From JABDIY01 sp963803845 (GTDB lineage: Bacteria; Actinomycetota; Acidimicrobiia; Acidimicrobiales; SZUA-35), in assembly GCA_963803845.1 (NCBI GenBank), contig CAWDNZ010000005.1, positions 310,001-374,000 on the forward strand: a DNA stretch of 64,000 bases. Direction: 5' to 3'. This document shows positions 34,247 through 43,300 of the stretch, one piece after another. The notes under the pieces are model-generated. The model was not told the DNA's origin. It did not search any database and worked only from the letters and a program-made list of their open reading frames with translations. The number at the start of each line of letters is the position of its first letter. Within the stretch, counting starts at the first letter, position 1. A program made the translations under genes and the position numbers.

Positions 34247-34280
34247 TTGTGACATTAGTCCGCTACTTGTGACATTTGTC
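34247..34280 (+). promoter_or_regulatory. Pair of TTGTGACATT direct repeats abutting the -35 box
   Basis: TTGTGACATTAGTC at 34247-34260 and TTGTGACATTTGTC at 34267-34280 match at 13 of 14 positions. They are spaced exactly 20 bases, two helical turns, and the second ends right at the -35 hexamer. This is the geometry of an activator that contacts RNA polymerase. No protein can be named; the TGTGA core resembles a CRP half-site but repeats directly rather than inverted. Confidence 0.6.
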
Positions 34281-34309
34281 TTGACCTCGCTCGAGATCCG
34301 ACCTATATT
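34281..34309 (+). promoter_or_regulatory. Sigma70-like promoter for the sugar transporter operon
   Basis: TTGACC at 34281-34286, a 17-base spacer, then TATATT at 34304-34309. This near-consensus housekeeping promoter would start transcription near 34316, inside the operator. Confidence 0.8.
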
Positions 34310-34312
34310 CCC

Positions 34313-34338
34313 GGGAGCGCTCCTGGGAGCGCTCCCAG
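34313..34338. promoter_or_regulatory. Double CelR/CebR-type operator, site 2
   Basis: A perfect CTGGGAGCGCTCCCAG palindrome at 34323-34338 is preceded by a second, partial copy centred 12 bases upstream (GGAGCGCTCC at 34314-34323). Both share the overlapping bases between them. The pair covers the predicted start point of the promoter at 34281, so a bound repressor would block initiation. Confidence 0.9.
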
Positions 34339-34416
34339 AAGATTTCTGGAGAAGCGGCGAGAAGTGTAAAAAAATAAACAGGATTACCAAATCCTCTGAG
34401 AGGGAGAACAAACTAG

Positions 34417-35829
34417 ATGAGCTACACGAGAACGAAACTCTTAGCGATGCTCGCCGTCCTGGCGATGCTGGCTGCTGCCTGCGGTGGTAGTGACAATGCT
34501 TCACCAGCGGCGACCGACGGCGATTCGACTGATCCAACAACCGCCGACGATGGCTCGGCCGACGATGGCTCGGGCGACGATGGCTCGGCCGACGATGGCT
34601 CAACCGACAGCGGGCTGGAGGGCACCCTCCGGGTTTTGATCCACCAGAACCCACCAGGGGTCGAGTTCTTCGAGACCTTCAATTCCGAGTTCGAGGCGGC
34701 CAACCCGGGCGTCTCGATCGACATGACGGTCGTGAACGCGGACGACATCCCAACCGTCAACCAGACCCGACTGAATGCCAAGGATATCGACGTCACCACG
34801 ATCAGCGTGACCGGCTTCGACAAGGCGGTGCAACCGTACATGACCGGTGCTGACGCGCCTTTCTGGCAACAACTGATCGAGGCTGGGCTTCTCATGGACC
34901 TCAGCGACCAGCCGTTCGTCCAGAACTACGACGAGGCAGCCATCGAAGACGGATCGTTCGACGGCTCGGTCTATTCGGTAGGTCTCGGCCGCACGATCAC
35001 AAGCGGCATGTTCGTGAACCTCGACCTGCTCGCTGAGGTAGGCATCGACACACCGACGACCTGGGACGAGCTCGTTTCGGCCTGCGACGCCGTCACGGAC
35101 GCCGGCTCCAAGTGCATGATCGTCGGCGGTCAAGACGGTTGGCCCGTCTTCGTCGGAACCTACGGTCTGCTCGGCGCGCTCTATCCTGACCAGCAAGCCT
35201 TGGTCGAGGGCCTCTGGACCGGTGACCTCAAGTGGAACGACGCTCAGGGTCTCGAGTTGTTCGAGAAGTACGGGACCTACGCCGACATGCTCGACGCCGA
35301 ATCTGCCGGTCTCACCGGCGACTCCGCAGCCCAGCGCTACACGGCGGGCGACGTCGCTTTCGGTCCGATGGGCGCATGGAATGCCGGTCCGATCGACGAC
35401 GCTGCCGAGTTCGAATGGACGTACATCCCGTTCCCCGGCAGCGACGACGCAGCCGACAACCAGACGTTCTTCGGTAAGTACGACATGAGCCTCGCAATCG
35501 CCGCGGACACGCCAGTGCCCGACATTGCAACGGCATACCTCGCGGCGTTCTCGGAGCCAGATAGCTACAACGCCTTCGCCAACGCGACGAACTACCTGCC
35601 GACCCAGCCGACCGCGACATTGGACAACACCCTTGGTCAGGCGACCGCTTCGATCCTCCAAGCGGGGAACTTCGCAATCCATCAAGAAGGGCTGTGGGTG
35701 GGGCCGAAGGGCGCTGGCCAGTGGGCCAACGGCAGAGAAGCCGCGCTGTGGTTGTACAACGGCGACTTCAGCGATCCAGTTGAAGCCGCCAACCGGGTCC
35801 AGGCCGACCTCGAGTCCGGTCTCGGCTAA
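34417..35829 (+). CDS. ABC sugar transporter solute-binding lipoprotein
   Basis: A 470-residue extracellular solute-binding protein of the carbohydrate (SBP_bac_1) type. The signal peptide ends in lipobox LAAAC (C22), followed by an acidic Ser/Asp-rich linker of four DDGSx units. The mature part begins LEGTLRVLIHQNPPGVEFF, has the hinge-type blocks of CUT1 proteins such as TPTTWDELVSACDAV, and ends with AANRVQADLESGL. It should capture an oligosaccharide, here probably beta-glucan oligomers released by the GH16 enzyme. Transcription starts at the repressed promoter upstream. An 18-bp hairpin separates it from the permease genes. Confidence 0.9.
   Translation: MSYTRTKLLAMLAVLAMLAAACGGSDNASPAATDGDSTDPTTADDGSADDGSGDDGSADDGSTDSGLEGTLRVLIHQNPPGVEFFETFNSEFEAANPGVSIDMTVVNADDIPTVNQTRLNAKDIDVTTISVTGFDKAVQPYMTGADAPFWQQLIEAGLLMDLSDQPFVQNYDEAAIEDGSFDGSVYSVGLGRTITSGMFVNLDLLAEVGIDTPTTWDELVSACDAVTDAGSKCMIVGGQDGWPVFVGTYGLLGALYPDQQALVEGLWTGDLKWNDAQGLELFEKYGTYADMLDAESAGLTGDSAAQRYTAGDVAFGPMGAWNAGPIDDAAEFEWTYIPFPGSDDAADNQTFFGKYDMSLAIAADTPVPDIATAYLAAFSEPDSYNAFANATNYLPTQPTATLDNTLGQATASILQAGNFAIHQEGLWVGPKGAGQWANGREAALWLYNGDFSDPVEAANRVQADLESGLG
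34546..34605 (+). repeat. Four-copy 15-bp tandem repeat in the binding-protein linker
   Basis: Four units of GACGATGGCTCGGCC or close variants encode Asp-Asp-Gly-Ser-Ala/Gly/Thr. They lie in the linker between lipid anchor and sugar-binding domain, so variation would change linker length only. Confidence 0.9.
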
Positions 35830-35847
35830 TCAGGCCAATCTGAGTTA

Positions 35848-35887
35848 GTGAGTGCGGGGCCGCCGGTCCCGGCGGCCCCGCACTCAC
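35848..35887 (+). terminator. Perfect 18-bp stem-loop between binding-protein and permease genes
   Basis: An 18-base arm at 35848-35865 pairs without mismatch with 35870-35887 around a 4-base loop. No T-run follows, so it is not a classic terminator for the plus strand. Such structures after a binding-protein gene usually stabilise its upstream message or attenuate transcription, raising the binding protein over the permeases. Confidence 0.85.
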
Positions 35888-35923
35888 GATCAACAACGCA
35901 ACAACGATCAACGGGGGAAACGA

Positions 35924-36850
35924 ATGGCAGCATCACGACAGCAACATCTGTTCGGGGGAGGGAGACAACGGCTGTATCCGTGGCTGCTTCTCGGACCCGG
36001 ACTCGGCTTCTACCTCCTGATCGGGGTCGGGCCATCACTGGCAACAGCGATCTACTCGTTCACCGATGCGACCGGGATCCGTGGCCTACCGATCAACTGG
36101 GTCGGTTTCGACAACTTCGACGAGTTCCTCTTCCAGGGCGCTCGATCGCGAGACAACCTCGACGCGCTTCAGCGAACCCTCATCTTCATGGCCCTTGTGA
36201 CCATCATCCAGTTCAGCCTCGGCCTAGTGATGGCGCTACTCGTCAACCAGAAGCTGCGAGGTCGCCTCGTCTTTCGAACCCTCTTCTTCGTACCGGTGAT
36301 CCTGGGTGTCGCGGTCCAGGGTCTGATGTGGAAACTGTTCCTGCGCCCCGGTGGTGGTCCGATGTACGAGATCTTCGGGCTGTTAGGGCTGGAGTCCCAG
36401 TTCCTTGCCGGTTCCAATGCGTTCTACTGGGTCATCGTCGTCCAGATCTGGGCCAACGCCGGGTTCACAATGGTCATTTTCGTGGCCGGAATGCAGACGA
36501 TACCGGCCGACCTCTATGAGGCGGCGTCGGTCGACGGGGCCTCCGGATGGCAGCTCTTCAAGAACGTGACCTGGCCGCAACTGACGCCCGCAATCAACAC
36601 CAACTTTCTCCTGAACGTTGTCGGTTCAGTCCAGGCATGGATGTTGTTCCTTGTGCTGACCGGCTACAAGAACGGCACGCAAGTGCTCGGGTACATCGTC
36701 TACGCCGAGGCGTTCGGCCAGACGGGTTCCAGTTCGTTCCGCCAGGGGTACGCCGCCGCCGCCTCGATCGTGTTGTTCCTCCTCGTACTGGCGCTCGGGA
36801 TGGCAGCAAACGCTGTGGTCACTCGGCGTGAAAGGAAGTACATGTCATGA
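35924..36850 (+). CDS. ABC sugar transporter permease, MalF-like
   Basis: A 308-residue inner-membrane permease of the CUT1 family with six predicted spans. It starts YPWLLLGPGLGFYLLIGVGP and carries the cytoplasmic EAA-type loop DLYEAASVDGASGWQLFKNVTWPQL, which docks the ATPase. ATG 35924, preceded by a GGGGGA-rich site, gives the standard length. It pairs with the MalG-like permease, whose start overlaps its stop. No cognate ATPase gene is present in the locus, so a shared MsiK-type ATPase encoded elsewhere is expected. Confidence 0.9.
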   Translation: MAASRQQHLFGGGRQRLYPWLLLGPGLGFYLLIGVGPSLATAIYSFTDATGIRGLPINWVGFDNFDEFLFQGARSRDNLDALQRTLIFMALVTIIQFSLGLVMALLVNQKLRGRLVFRTLFFVPVILGVAVQGLMWKLFLRPGGGPMYEIFGLLGLESQFLAGSNAFYWVIVVQIWANAGFTMVIFVAGMQTIPADLYEAASVDGASGWQLFKNVTWPQLTPAINTNFLLNVVGSVQAWMLFLVLTGYKNGTQVLGYIVYAEAFGQTGSSSFRQGYAAAASIVLFLLVLALGMAANAVVTRRERKYMS

Positions 36851-37740
36851 GTTTGATCAATGAACCCCTTACCGACATCACTGAACCCGTTACCGACGTG
36901 GTGCGCCGGGACGATGGCGGAGCGAAGCGGCGTCGCATCCAGCAGAAGGTCGGCTCCTATGCGATCCTGTCGCTCCTAGCGGCCTTCTACATGGGCCCGC
37001 TTTTGATCCTTATCTTTGCGTCGATGAAGTCGCTTCCGGAGTTCTTCAAGGATCCGACCGGCCTCCCCGAGAGCTTCACCTTGAGCAACTTCACCGACGC
37101 CTGGGGCCTCGCCAATTTCCCGAGCTACCTGATGAACTCGCTGATCTACACGGTTGTGGCCACGACGTTGTTCGTGATCATGTCGGTCTTCGTTGCGTTC
37201 CCGATCGCTCGCGGGTACGTGCGGGGCTCCGGCGCCATGCTCACGTTGTACGTAGTGGCACTGTTCCTGCCACCGGCGTTGATTCCGCAGTTCCAGCTGA
37301 TCCTGAACCTCGGCCTCTTCAACACCCGGACCGGGTACATCCTGCTGTTCCTCATCAACCCGATCGGACTGATCATCCTCGTGAACTACATCAAGTCGAT
37401 CCCACGGGAGCTCGACGAATCGGCGGCGATGGACGGCTGTGGCTACATACGGTTCGTGTGGTCCATCCTCATACCCTTGATACGCCCGGCGATCGCGACG
37501 GTGACGGTACTCCATGCCATCGGGATCTGGAACGAGCTGATCCTCGCGACCGTCTACCTGACGAACGAAGATCTCTACCCGATCACCCGTGGCCTCATCG
37601 TCTTCGAGGGCGTCTACGGCAGCGACTGGCCCAAACTCGCCGCCGCCGTGCTCATGCTGATGTTCCCGATGCTCGTGTTGTACATGTTCCTCCAGCGCTA
37701 CATCATCTCGGGGCTTACCTCGGGTGCGGTCAAGGGTTAG
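36847..37740 (+). CDS. ABC sugar transporter permease, MalG-like
   Basis: A 297-residue permease with six predicted spans, starting from YAILSLLAAFYMGPLLILIF. The EAA loop reads ELDESAAMDGCGYIRFVWSI and the conserved C-terminal segment is MFLQRYIISGLTSGAVKG. It forms the translocation pore with the MalF-like partner, to which it is joined by a four-base overlap. Six bases later the GH16 glucanase gene starts, so import and extracellular cleavage are one transcription unit. Confidence 0.92.
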   Translation: MSLINEPLTDITEPVTDVVRRDDGGAKRRRIQQKVGSYAILSLLAAFYMGPLLILIFASMKSLPEFFKDPTGLPESFTLSNFTDAWGLANFPSYLMNSLIYTVVATTLFVIMSVFVAFPIARGYVRGSGAMLTLYVVALFLPPALIPQFQLILNLGLFNTRTGYILLFLINPIGLIILVNYIKSIPRELDESAAMDGCGYIRFVWSILIPLIRPAIATVTVLHAIGIWNELILATVYLTNEDLYPITRGLIVFEGVYGSDWPKLAAAVLMLMFPMLVLYMFLQRYIISGLTSGAVKG

Positions 37741-37746
37741 TCATCG

Positions 37747-38697
37747 ATGTGCAACACGCGGTGGATGGCGGTCCTGCTTGCCCTCGCAATGACGGCCAGC
37801 GCATGTGGCAGCTCCGATGATGCTGCTTCGGTCATCGCAGAGACCACCACCACATCGGCAGCGCCCGAAACGACTACAACCACCACCGCTTCAACGACCA
37901 CGCAGCCACCGCGCACCACCATCGCCGCCCCCGACGAGATCCCACCGGATCCGGCCGAGGGTTGGGAATTGGTGTGGAGCGATGAATTCGATGGCGACGA
38001 AGTGAACCTGGAGAACTGGACCTATGACATCGGCGGCTGGGGATGGGGCAACGGTGAGGTCCAGTACTACACCGACCGCACCGACAACGCCCGGCTGGAA
38101 AACGGTATGCTCACCATCGAAGCCAGGCAGGAGAAGTTCGAGGACAGCTTCTACACGTCGGCCCGGCTCAAGACCCAGGGTCTCCAGGAGTTTCAGTACG
38201 GCCGCATCGAGGCTCGTATCAAGGTGCCGTCCGGTAAAGGAATGTGGCCTGCCTTTTGGATGCTCGGGGCCAATTTCGAAGAGAACGCTGCCGACGAGGC
38301 CAACCGATGGCCCAACGTAGGGGAGATCGACATCATGGAGTGGGTCGGCCGTGAACCGGATCTGATCCTCGGCACCATCCACGGACCGGGATATTCCGGT
38401 GCCGGCGGTAAGAGCACGTGGTTCCGCCAGGACTTCGACGTCTCGGAGGACTGGCACACCTATGCCATCGAGTGGGATGCGGATGGGATTCGCTGGTTCT
38501 TCGACGGTGAGCTCTATGCCACCCAGACTCCGGATTCGCTCAGCCAGAATCGGGAATGGGTGTTCGATAGTGAGTTTTTCATCATCCTCAACCTTGCCAT
38601 CGGAGGAACCCTGGGCGGTCTGGTAGCACCGGATCTGGAGTTCCCGGTACACCTGCACGTGGACCATGTCCGGGTCTACCAGCCGACCAACTCTTAG
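37747..38697 (+). CDS. GH16 endo-beta-1,3-glucanase (laminarinase-like) lipoprotein
   Basis: A 316-residue secreted lipoprotein. The signal peptide ends in TASAC (C20). A Thr/Pro-rich linker runs to about residue 65 and a GH16 domain follows (about 75-315). The catalytic motif is E193-I-D-I-M-E198, with E193 as nucleophile and E198 as acid/base. The extra methionine form ExDxxE marks the laminarinase side of GH16. Substrate-binding aromatics appear in NWTYDIGGWGWGNGEVQYYT. It should cut beta-1,3- or mixed-linked glucan at the cell surface and feed oligomers to the adjacent importer. Confidence 0.9.
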   Translation: MCNTRWMAVLLALAMTASACGSSDDAASVIAETTTTSAAPETTTTTTASTTTQPPRTTIAAPDEIPPDPAEGWELVWSDEFDGDEVNLENWTYDIGGWGWGNGEVQYYTDRTDNARLENGMLTIEARQEKFEDSFYTSARLKTQGLQEFQYGRIEARIKVPSGKGMWPAFWMLGANFEENAADEANRWPNVGEIDIMEWVGREPDLILGTIHGPGYSGAGGKSTWFRQDFDVSEDWHTYAIEWDADGIRWFFDGELYATQTPDSLSQNREWVFDSEFFIILNLAIGGTLGGLVAPDLEFPVHLHVDHVRVYQPTNS

Positions 38698-38824
38698 CAG
38701 GTGTTCTCGATTTTCGGACCTCTGCTAGTGGTACACGGCCAGCACAGGCGGTCCATGTACGATCTGATGAATTGTGGTTTCGGGCTCTGCGGCTGGGAAC
38801 CAGTGACTTGAGGTGCGACCCAAC

Positions 38825-39850
38825 ATGAGCCAAGACTCGACTGATCTGACGCTCGAGCAAATCGGCAAACAGGCCGGTGTCTCCCGTTCCACGGTGTCTC
38901 GTGTGCTGAATGACCACCCGGACGTGCGTAGCGAGGTTCGGGCTCGTGTTAAGGCGGTGATTGAAGACACGGGCTACATGCCCAACCAGGCTGCTCGAGC
39001 GCTAGTGTCCAGCCGCACCGGCCTTATCGGTCTGGTCATGCTGACCGAGGTAGATGAACTCTTCGGAGACCCTTATTACTCCGCATTGGTGCAGGGAATT
39101 CAGCAGGGCTGCCGGGACCACGGGCTGATCTTCTCGATATTTCCGGTCCATGGCCCGGGTCCCTCCAATGTGCTGACCACCCAAATTGCGCAGGGCTTCC
39201 TCGACGGCGTAATCGTCACCGCTGGTCCCCGCAGCGACCGTCTCGTTTCGAGACTTCGGGACCGGAACAAGCGCCTGGTGGTTGTTGGACACCCCGTCGA
39301 CGACGTCGATTTGTTGCGTGTGGACGTAGAGAACAGAGTGGGAAGTGCGACGGCCGTGAAACACCTCTTGGACCACGGACGGAAACGCGTCGGTTTCATT
39401 GGTCCGAGCGACGAGCACTCGTTCGGAGTGGAGCGATTCGATGGTTACAAAGATGCGCTCGCCGATGCCGGCCTCAAAGTTGACAAGCGCCTGATCCGGC
39501 TCGAGACACCCACCGTGGAGGGTGGCTACCGAGCTGCCCTGGCGATCTTGTCATCGAATGTGGACGCAATTCACGTGGCAACCGACCCCATGGCCGAGGG
39601 CGTTTTTCGTGCGCTGGCCGAGAGGGGTGTTCGGATTCCCGACGATGTTGCGATCGTGGGTTTCGATGGCCTCGACCGGGGACCCCAACTGGAACCGTCG
39701 TTGACCACGGTGGTACAGCCGGTGACCGAGGTGGGACGAACCGCGGTTGCGTTGTTGGCCGACGACAATCCGACGACGGAGCCGATCATCCTGCCGACCT
39801 CATTGCGAATCGGTGGATCCTGCGGGTCGAGCGATTCCCTGCATCGTTGA
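38825..39850 (+). CDS. LacI-family transcriptional repressor (CelR/CebR-like)
   Basis: A 341-residue LacI/GalR regulator. The N-terminal helix-turn-helix reads TLEQIGKQAGVSRSTVSRVL and is followed by the hinge helix PNQAARALVSSRTG. The sugar-binding domain follows, with LRVDVENRVGSATAVKHLL and the typical DDVAIVGFDGLD. The DNA-reading helix is compatible with the CelR-type box found three times in this locus, which makes it the obvious cognate repressor; this is inference. The inducer is probably a glucan disaccharide. ATG 38825 follows GAGGT; GTG 38813 is an alternative. No operator lies before its own gene. Confidence 0.9.
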   Translation: MSQDSTDLTLEQIGKQAGVSRSTVSRVLNDHPDVRSEVRARVKAVIEDTGYMPNQAARALVSSRTGLIGLVMLTEVDELFGDPYYSALVQGIQQGCRDHGLIFSIFPVHGPGPSNVLTTQIAQGFLDGVIVTAGPRSDRLVSRLRDRNKRLVVVGHPVDDVDLLRVDVENRVGSATAVKHLLDHGRKRVGFIGPSDEHSFGVERFDGYKDALADAGLKVDKRLIRLETPTVEGGYRAALAILSSNVDAIHVATDPMAEGVFRALAERGVRIPDDVAIVGFDGLDRGPQLEPSLTTVVQPVTEVGRTAVALLADDNPTTEPIILPTSLRIGGSCGSSDSLHR

Positions 39851-39870
39851 TAAGCGGTTGGAATTGCGGT

Positions 39871-39892
39871 CTACTCAGGGTTTTATGAGTAG
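39871..39892. terminator. Stem-loop after the LacI gene
   Basis: CTACTCA and TGAGTAG form a perfect 7-base stem around an 8-base T-rich loop, 20 bases after the repressor stop. It may end the repressor message or serve as another protein site upstream of the promoter at 39899. Confidence 0.4.
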
Positions 39893-39898
39893 TTCGGC

Positions 39899-39928
39899 TT
39901 GACCTGCCTGATTCCGTCCGTCTATGTT
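39899..39928 (+). promoter_or_regulatory. Sigma70-like promoter for the phosphorylase transcript
   Basis: TTGACC at 39899-39904, an 18-base spacer and TATGTT at 39923-39928. The double operator begins two bases later, at the expected start point. Confidence 0.75.
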
Positions 39929-39929
39929 G

Positions 39930-39955
39930 CTGGGAGCGCTCCCAGGAGCGCTCCC
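39930..39955. promoter_or_regulatory. Double CelR/CebR-type operator, site 3 (mirror image of site 2)
   Basis: A perfect CTGGGAGCGCTCCCAG at 39930-39945 is followed by a partial copy centred 12 bases downstream. Its 26 bases are the exact reverse complement of 34313-34338. It overlaps the start region of the promoter at 39899. Confidence 0.9.
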
Positions 39956-40050
39956 AACTCGATTCCCGGCGCGAAAGAACGTGGCGTCGCAATTGCTCGG
40001 GGTCTCGAGAAATCGATCTCGAAACAAGTCATGTCTAGGAAGGGAACACA

Positions 40051-40317
40051 ATGAGAAGCGGGCTCACATCGCAACAAAAGCCGGCGGCGAACTGGGCCTA
40101 CGAGCTCGGCGACGCCACGACCGACCAGTCGTCCACCGATGCCCTCCTGGGGCCGCTCGCCGACAACGGAGGACCGACCAGTCGTGCCTTCGGCGCCGGA
40201 AGTCCGGCGATCGACGCCGCCGATGCGGGGGCCTGCCCGACGACTGGCCAGCGCGATGTGTCTCGCCCGCAGGGTGGCGGATGTGATGCCGGAGCATTCG
40301 AGTTGACTATCCCGTGA
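40051..40317 (+). pseudogene. Orphan C-terminal fragment of a secreted polymorphic-repeat protein
   Basis: An 88-residue frame. Residues 30-85 match the C-terminal signature of large secreted bacterial repeat proteins: LGPLADNGGPTSRAF, GSPAIDAADAGACPTTG, QRDVSRPQ and CDAGAFEL. In intact proteins this ends a chain of several hundred residues with a signal peptide; here only 30 unrelated residues precede it and no signal peptide exists. It sits right behind the regulated promoter with a usable AAGGGAA leader. I read it as the residue of an internal deletion in a once larger, co-regulated surface protein. Its stop overlaps the next gene's start, so it may still be translated. Confidence 0.6.
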
Positions 40318-43300
40318 AACGAGAAGGAGTTAGTACCCAATCCACCGTGACCGGAGCGCTGACAACCATCGACGGGATCAACTATTACCGCATCGACGGT
40401 GTGGAGCGGATGCAGCCGTTTTTGATGACGGTTGTGTCCGACTCTGACCTCTGGATGTTCGTTTCGAGCACAGGCGCTCTGACGGCTGGTCGCGTGGATG
40501 CGGATCACGTCCTGTTCCCGTATGAGACCGACGACAAGTTGCACCAGCGAGCTGGCGTGAGCGGTCCGGTAACGGTGATCTCGAGAACCGTTGACGGTCG
40601 CCGAGAGTTGTGGCGACCGTTTGCGTCGGACATAACTGCAGACTGCACCCGGTCGATCGCCAAGAGTGTGCTCGGTGATCGAGTGGTGTTCGAAGAGCAC
40701 AATTGCGCATGGGATCTTCGCTTCCGTTCTACGTGGGCGCCATCCAGCCGATTCGGTTGGGTTCGGTCAGTCGAAATCTCCAATGGCAGCGAACGAATTG
40801 TCGACCTGGAGGTTCTCGACGGTTTTCTCGATGTGATGCCGGCCGGTGTTGACGCCCGTACCGAGCAGACGCGTTCGAACCTTGTGGATTCTTACAAACG
40901 ATCCGAGACGGGACCATGGGGATCGCTGGCGGTCTACACGGTCGAATCGCTCATCACTGACCAAGCCGAGCCTGCTGAGTCGCTCACCGCCACAACGGTC
41001 TGGTCCGCTGGATTCGCTGGCGCCCACGTCGATCTCAACAGCCGTCACGTGACGGCAATGATCGAGGGGGCCGTATCTGAACCCCAGCAACTGGTAACAG
41101 GCCGACCGGGTGCATATCTGCTCCGGGGTCCGGTCACCGTGTCGCCCTCGGGGTCCAGCTCGTGGCTTTACGTGGCAGACACCGATCTCGAACATGCCGA
41201 AGTTCTCGCCCATTCCCGATTCGTGTCGGATTCGCACGCAGTCAATAATGTCATGGAGGACATCGGTACGGGATCGGAGCGGCTTCGCACGCTGCTCGCC
41301 GGCGCGGATGGCTTCCAAGCAACCGCTGACGGCATCGCCGATGCGCACCATCTGTCAAACGTGCTCTTCAATTCAATGCGGGGAGGCGTCTTTCCGTACG
41401 GCAATCAGGTGCCGAGATCCGACCTCGTCGACTTTGTTCATATCCGGAATCGTGATGTCTCGCAGCGCTGGCATACCTGGCTTGACTCGCTCGATTCGTG
41501 GACGCCGGCAGCCGATCTGCTTGACGCGGCGCAGGCATCCGGCGATGCCGACTTGATCCGCCTCGTCCTGGAGTACCTGCCGCTCACCTTCTCCCGTCGG
41601 CACGGCGACCCCAGCCGACCCTGGAATAGATTCTCGATCAAGGTCCAAAACGATGACGGCAATGAGCTGCTGTCCTATGAGGGGAATTGGCGAGACATCT
41701 TCCAAAACTGGGAAGCGCTGCTGCGTTCGTTCCCGGTCTACCACGTGCATGTGGTTGCGAAGTTCGTCAACGCATCCACGATCGACGGGCATAACCCGTA
41801 TCGCATCTCGCGGCAAGGTATCGATTGGGAGGTTCCCGACCCTGACGATCCGTGGAGCCACATCGGCTACTGGGGTGACCATCAAATCATCTATCTGCTG
41901 CGCCTTCTCGAGACATGGGAGAGTCATGAGCCAGGGGCGATAGGGAAGTGGCTGGATCGGCCGGTCTTTGTGTATGCCGACGTGCCCTACGTCATCGCAG
42001 ACCACGATGCCATGGTCGATGATCCGAAGAACACGATCAGTTTTGACGAGCCGCGAGCCGACGCGATCGCACAGCGAGAACTGAAGCTCGGCTCAGATGG
42101 TCGGCTTCTGGTGGATGAGTACGGCGCTCTCATGCAGATTGGGCTGCTCGAGAAGCTGCTCATACCGGCCCTGGCCAAGCTCACGAGCTTCGTGCCAGAG
42201 GGCGGGATCTGGCTCAATACCCAACGCCCGGAGTGGAATGACGCCAACAACGCATTAGCGGGCGGCGGTCTATCCATGGTCACGCTCTATCACCTTCGCC
42301 GCTACCTGGACTTTCTCAACTCACAACTTGCCGGTTGGGGCCCTCATACCGTGGCGCTTACCACGTCGGTTGCGGAGTGGTTCCAGGATCTGCTCGAAGT
42401 TTTCGAGCGTGTCCCTCCCGCCACCCAACCCATCGATGACCGTTCACGGCGCTCCATCGTCGACGCCCTCGGCATGGCCGGAACCGAACATCGTCGACGG
42501 ACCGGAAGTGGTACTGACCCATCCAAGGTCGGCGTATCGGTTGCGGACCTGCGACGGTTGCTGGAGCTCGCGATCACATTTCTGGAGCGGTCGATCCAGG
42601 TTGGTCGGCGAAACGACGGGATGTACCACTCCTACAACCGACTCTCCTTTCCGAACGATGAAACAGTCCAAGTTCATCACCTCGGAACCATGCTGGAAGG
42701 CCAGGTGGCGGTACTTTCATCGGGTGCGCTAAAGCCGGCTGAAGCCCTCGCTCTCACCAGAACGTTGTTCGAATCGGATCTTTATCGTCAGGATCAGGGC
42801 ACGTTCATCCTTTACCCGGTGGTCGAGTTGCCGTCCTTCCTCGATCGCAACATCATGTCGGCCGAAACGGCTTCGACACTGCTGCAACTCGTCGGTCGGG
42901 ACGATGATCCGCTCCGAAGCGTCCTTGCCGCCGACGCGGATGGGCAGCTGCGGTTCCGACCGGAGATCATCAACGCTGGCGTCCTGGCAACGCAAATGGA
43001 ACAAACTTCCCTCTCCCTGGCTGAACGCGACGCGGTAGTCGAGAGCTATGAGCAGGTGTTTCATCACAGTTCGTTCACCGGACGCTCCGGCAGTATGTAC
43101 GGCTACGAAGGCATCGGTTCGGTCTACTGGCACATGGTTGCCAAGCTTCTCCTCGCCGTTCAAGAGATCTATTTCTCGGCCCGCGACCACGGAGCGGAGG
43201 AAGATGTTGTTCGGGGTCTCGCCGAGGTGTACCGCCGGATCCGATCAGGGCTGGGATTCCAAAAGGGGCCTGCGGAGTTCGGGGCGTTCCCGACCGACTG

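Noticed and set aside
34600..35685. 361-codon minus-strand frame
   Set aside because: Fully antisense to the sugar-binding lipoprotein, with Val/Glu/Arg-rich shadow composition.
39930..39955. Transposon end or attachment-site repeat
   Set aside because: The inverted 26-bp pair with 34313-34338 lies at promoter starts and contains a known LacI-family box; no transposase or integrase is nearby.
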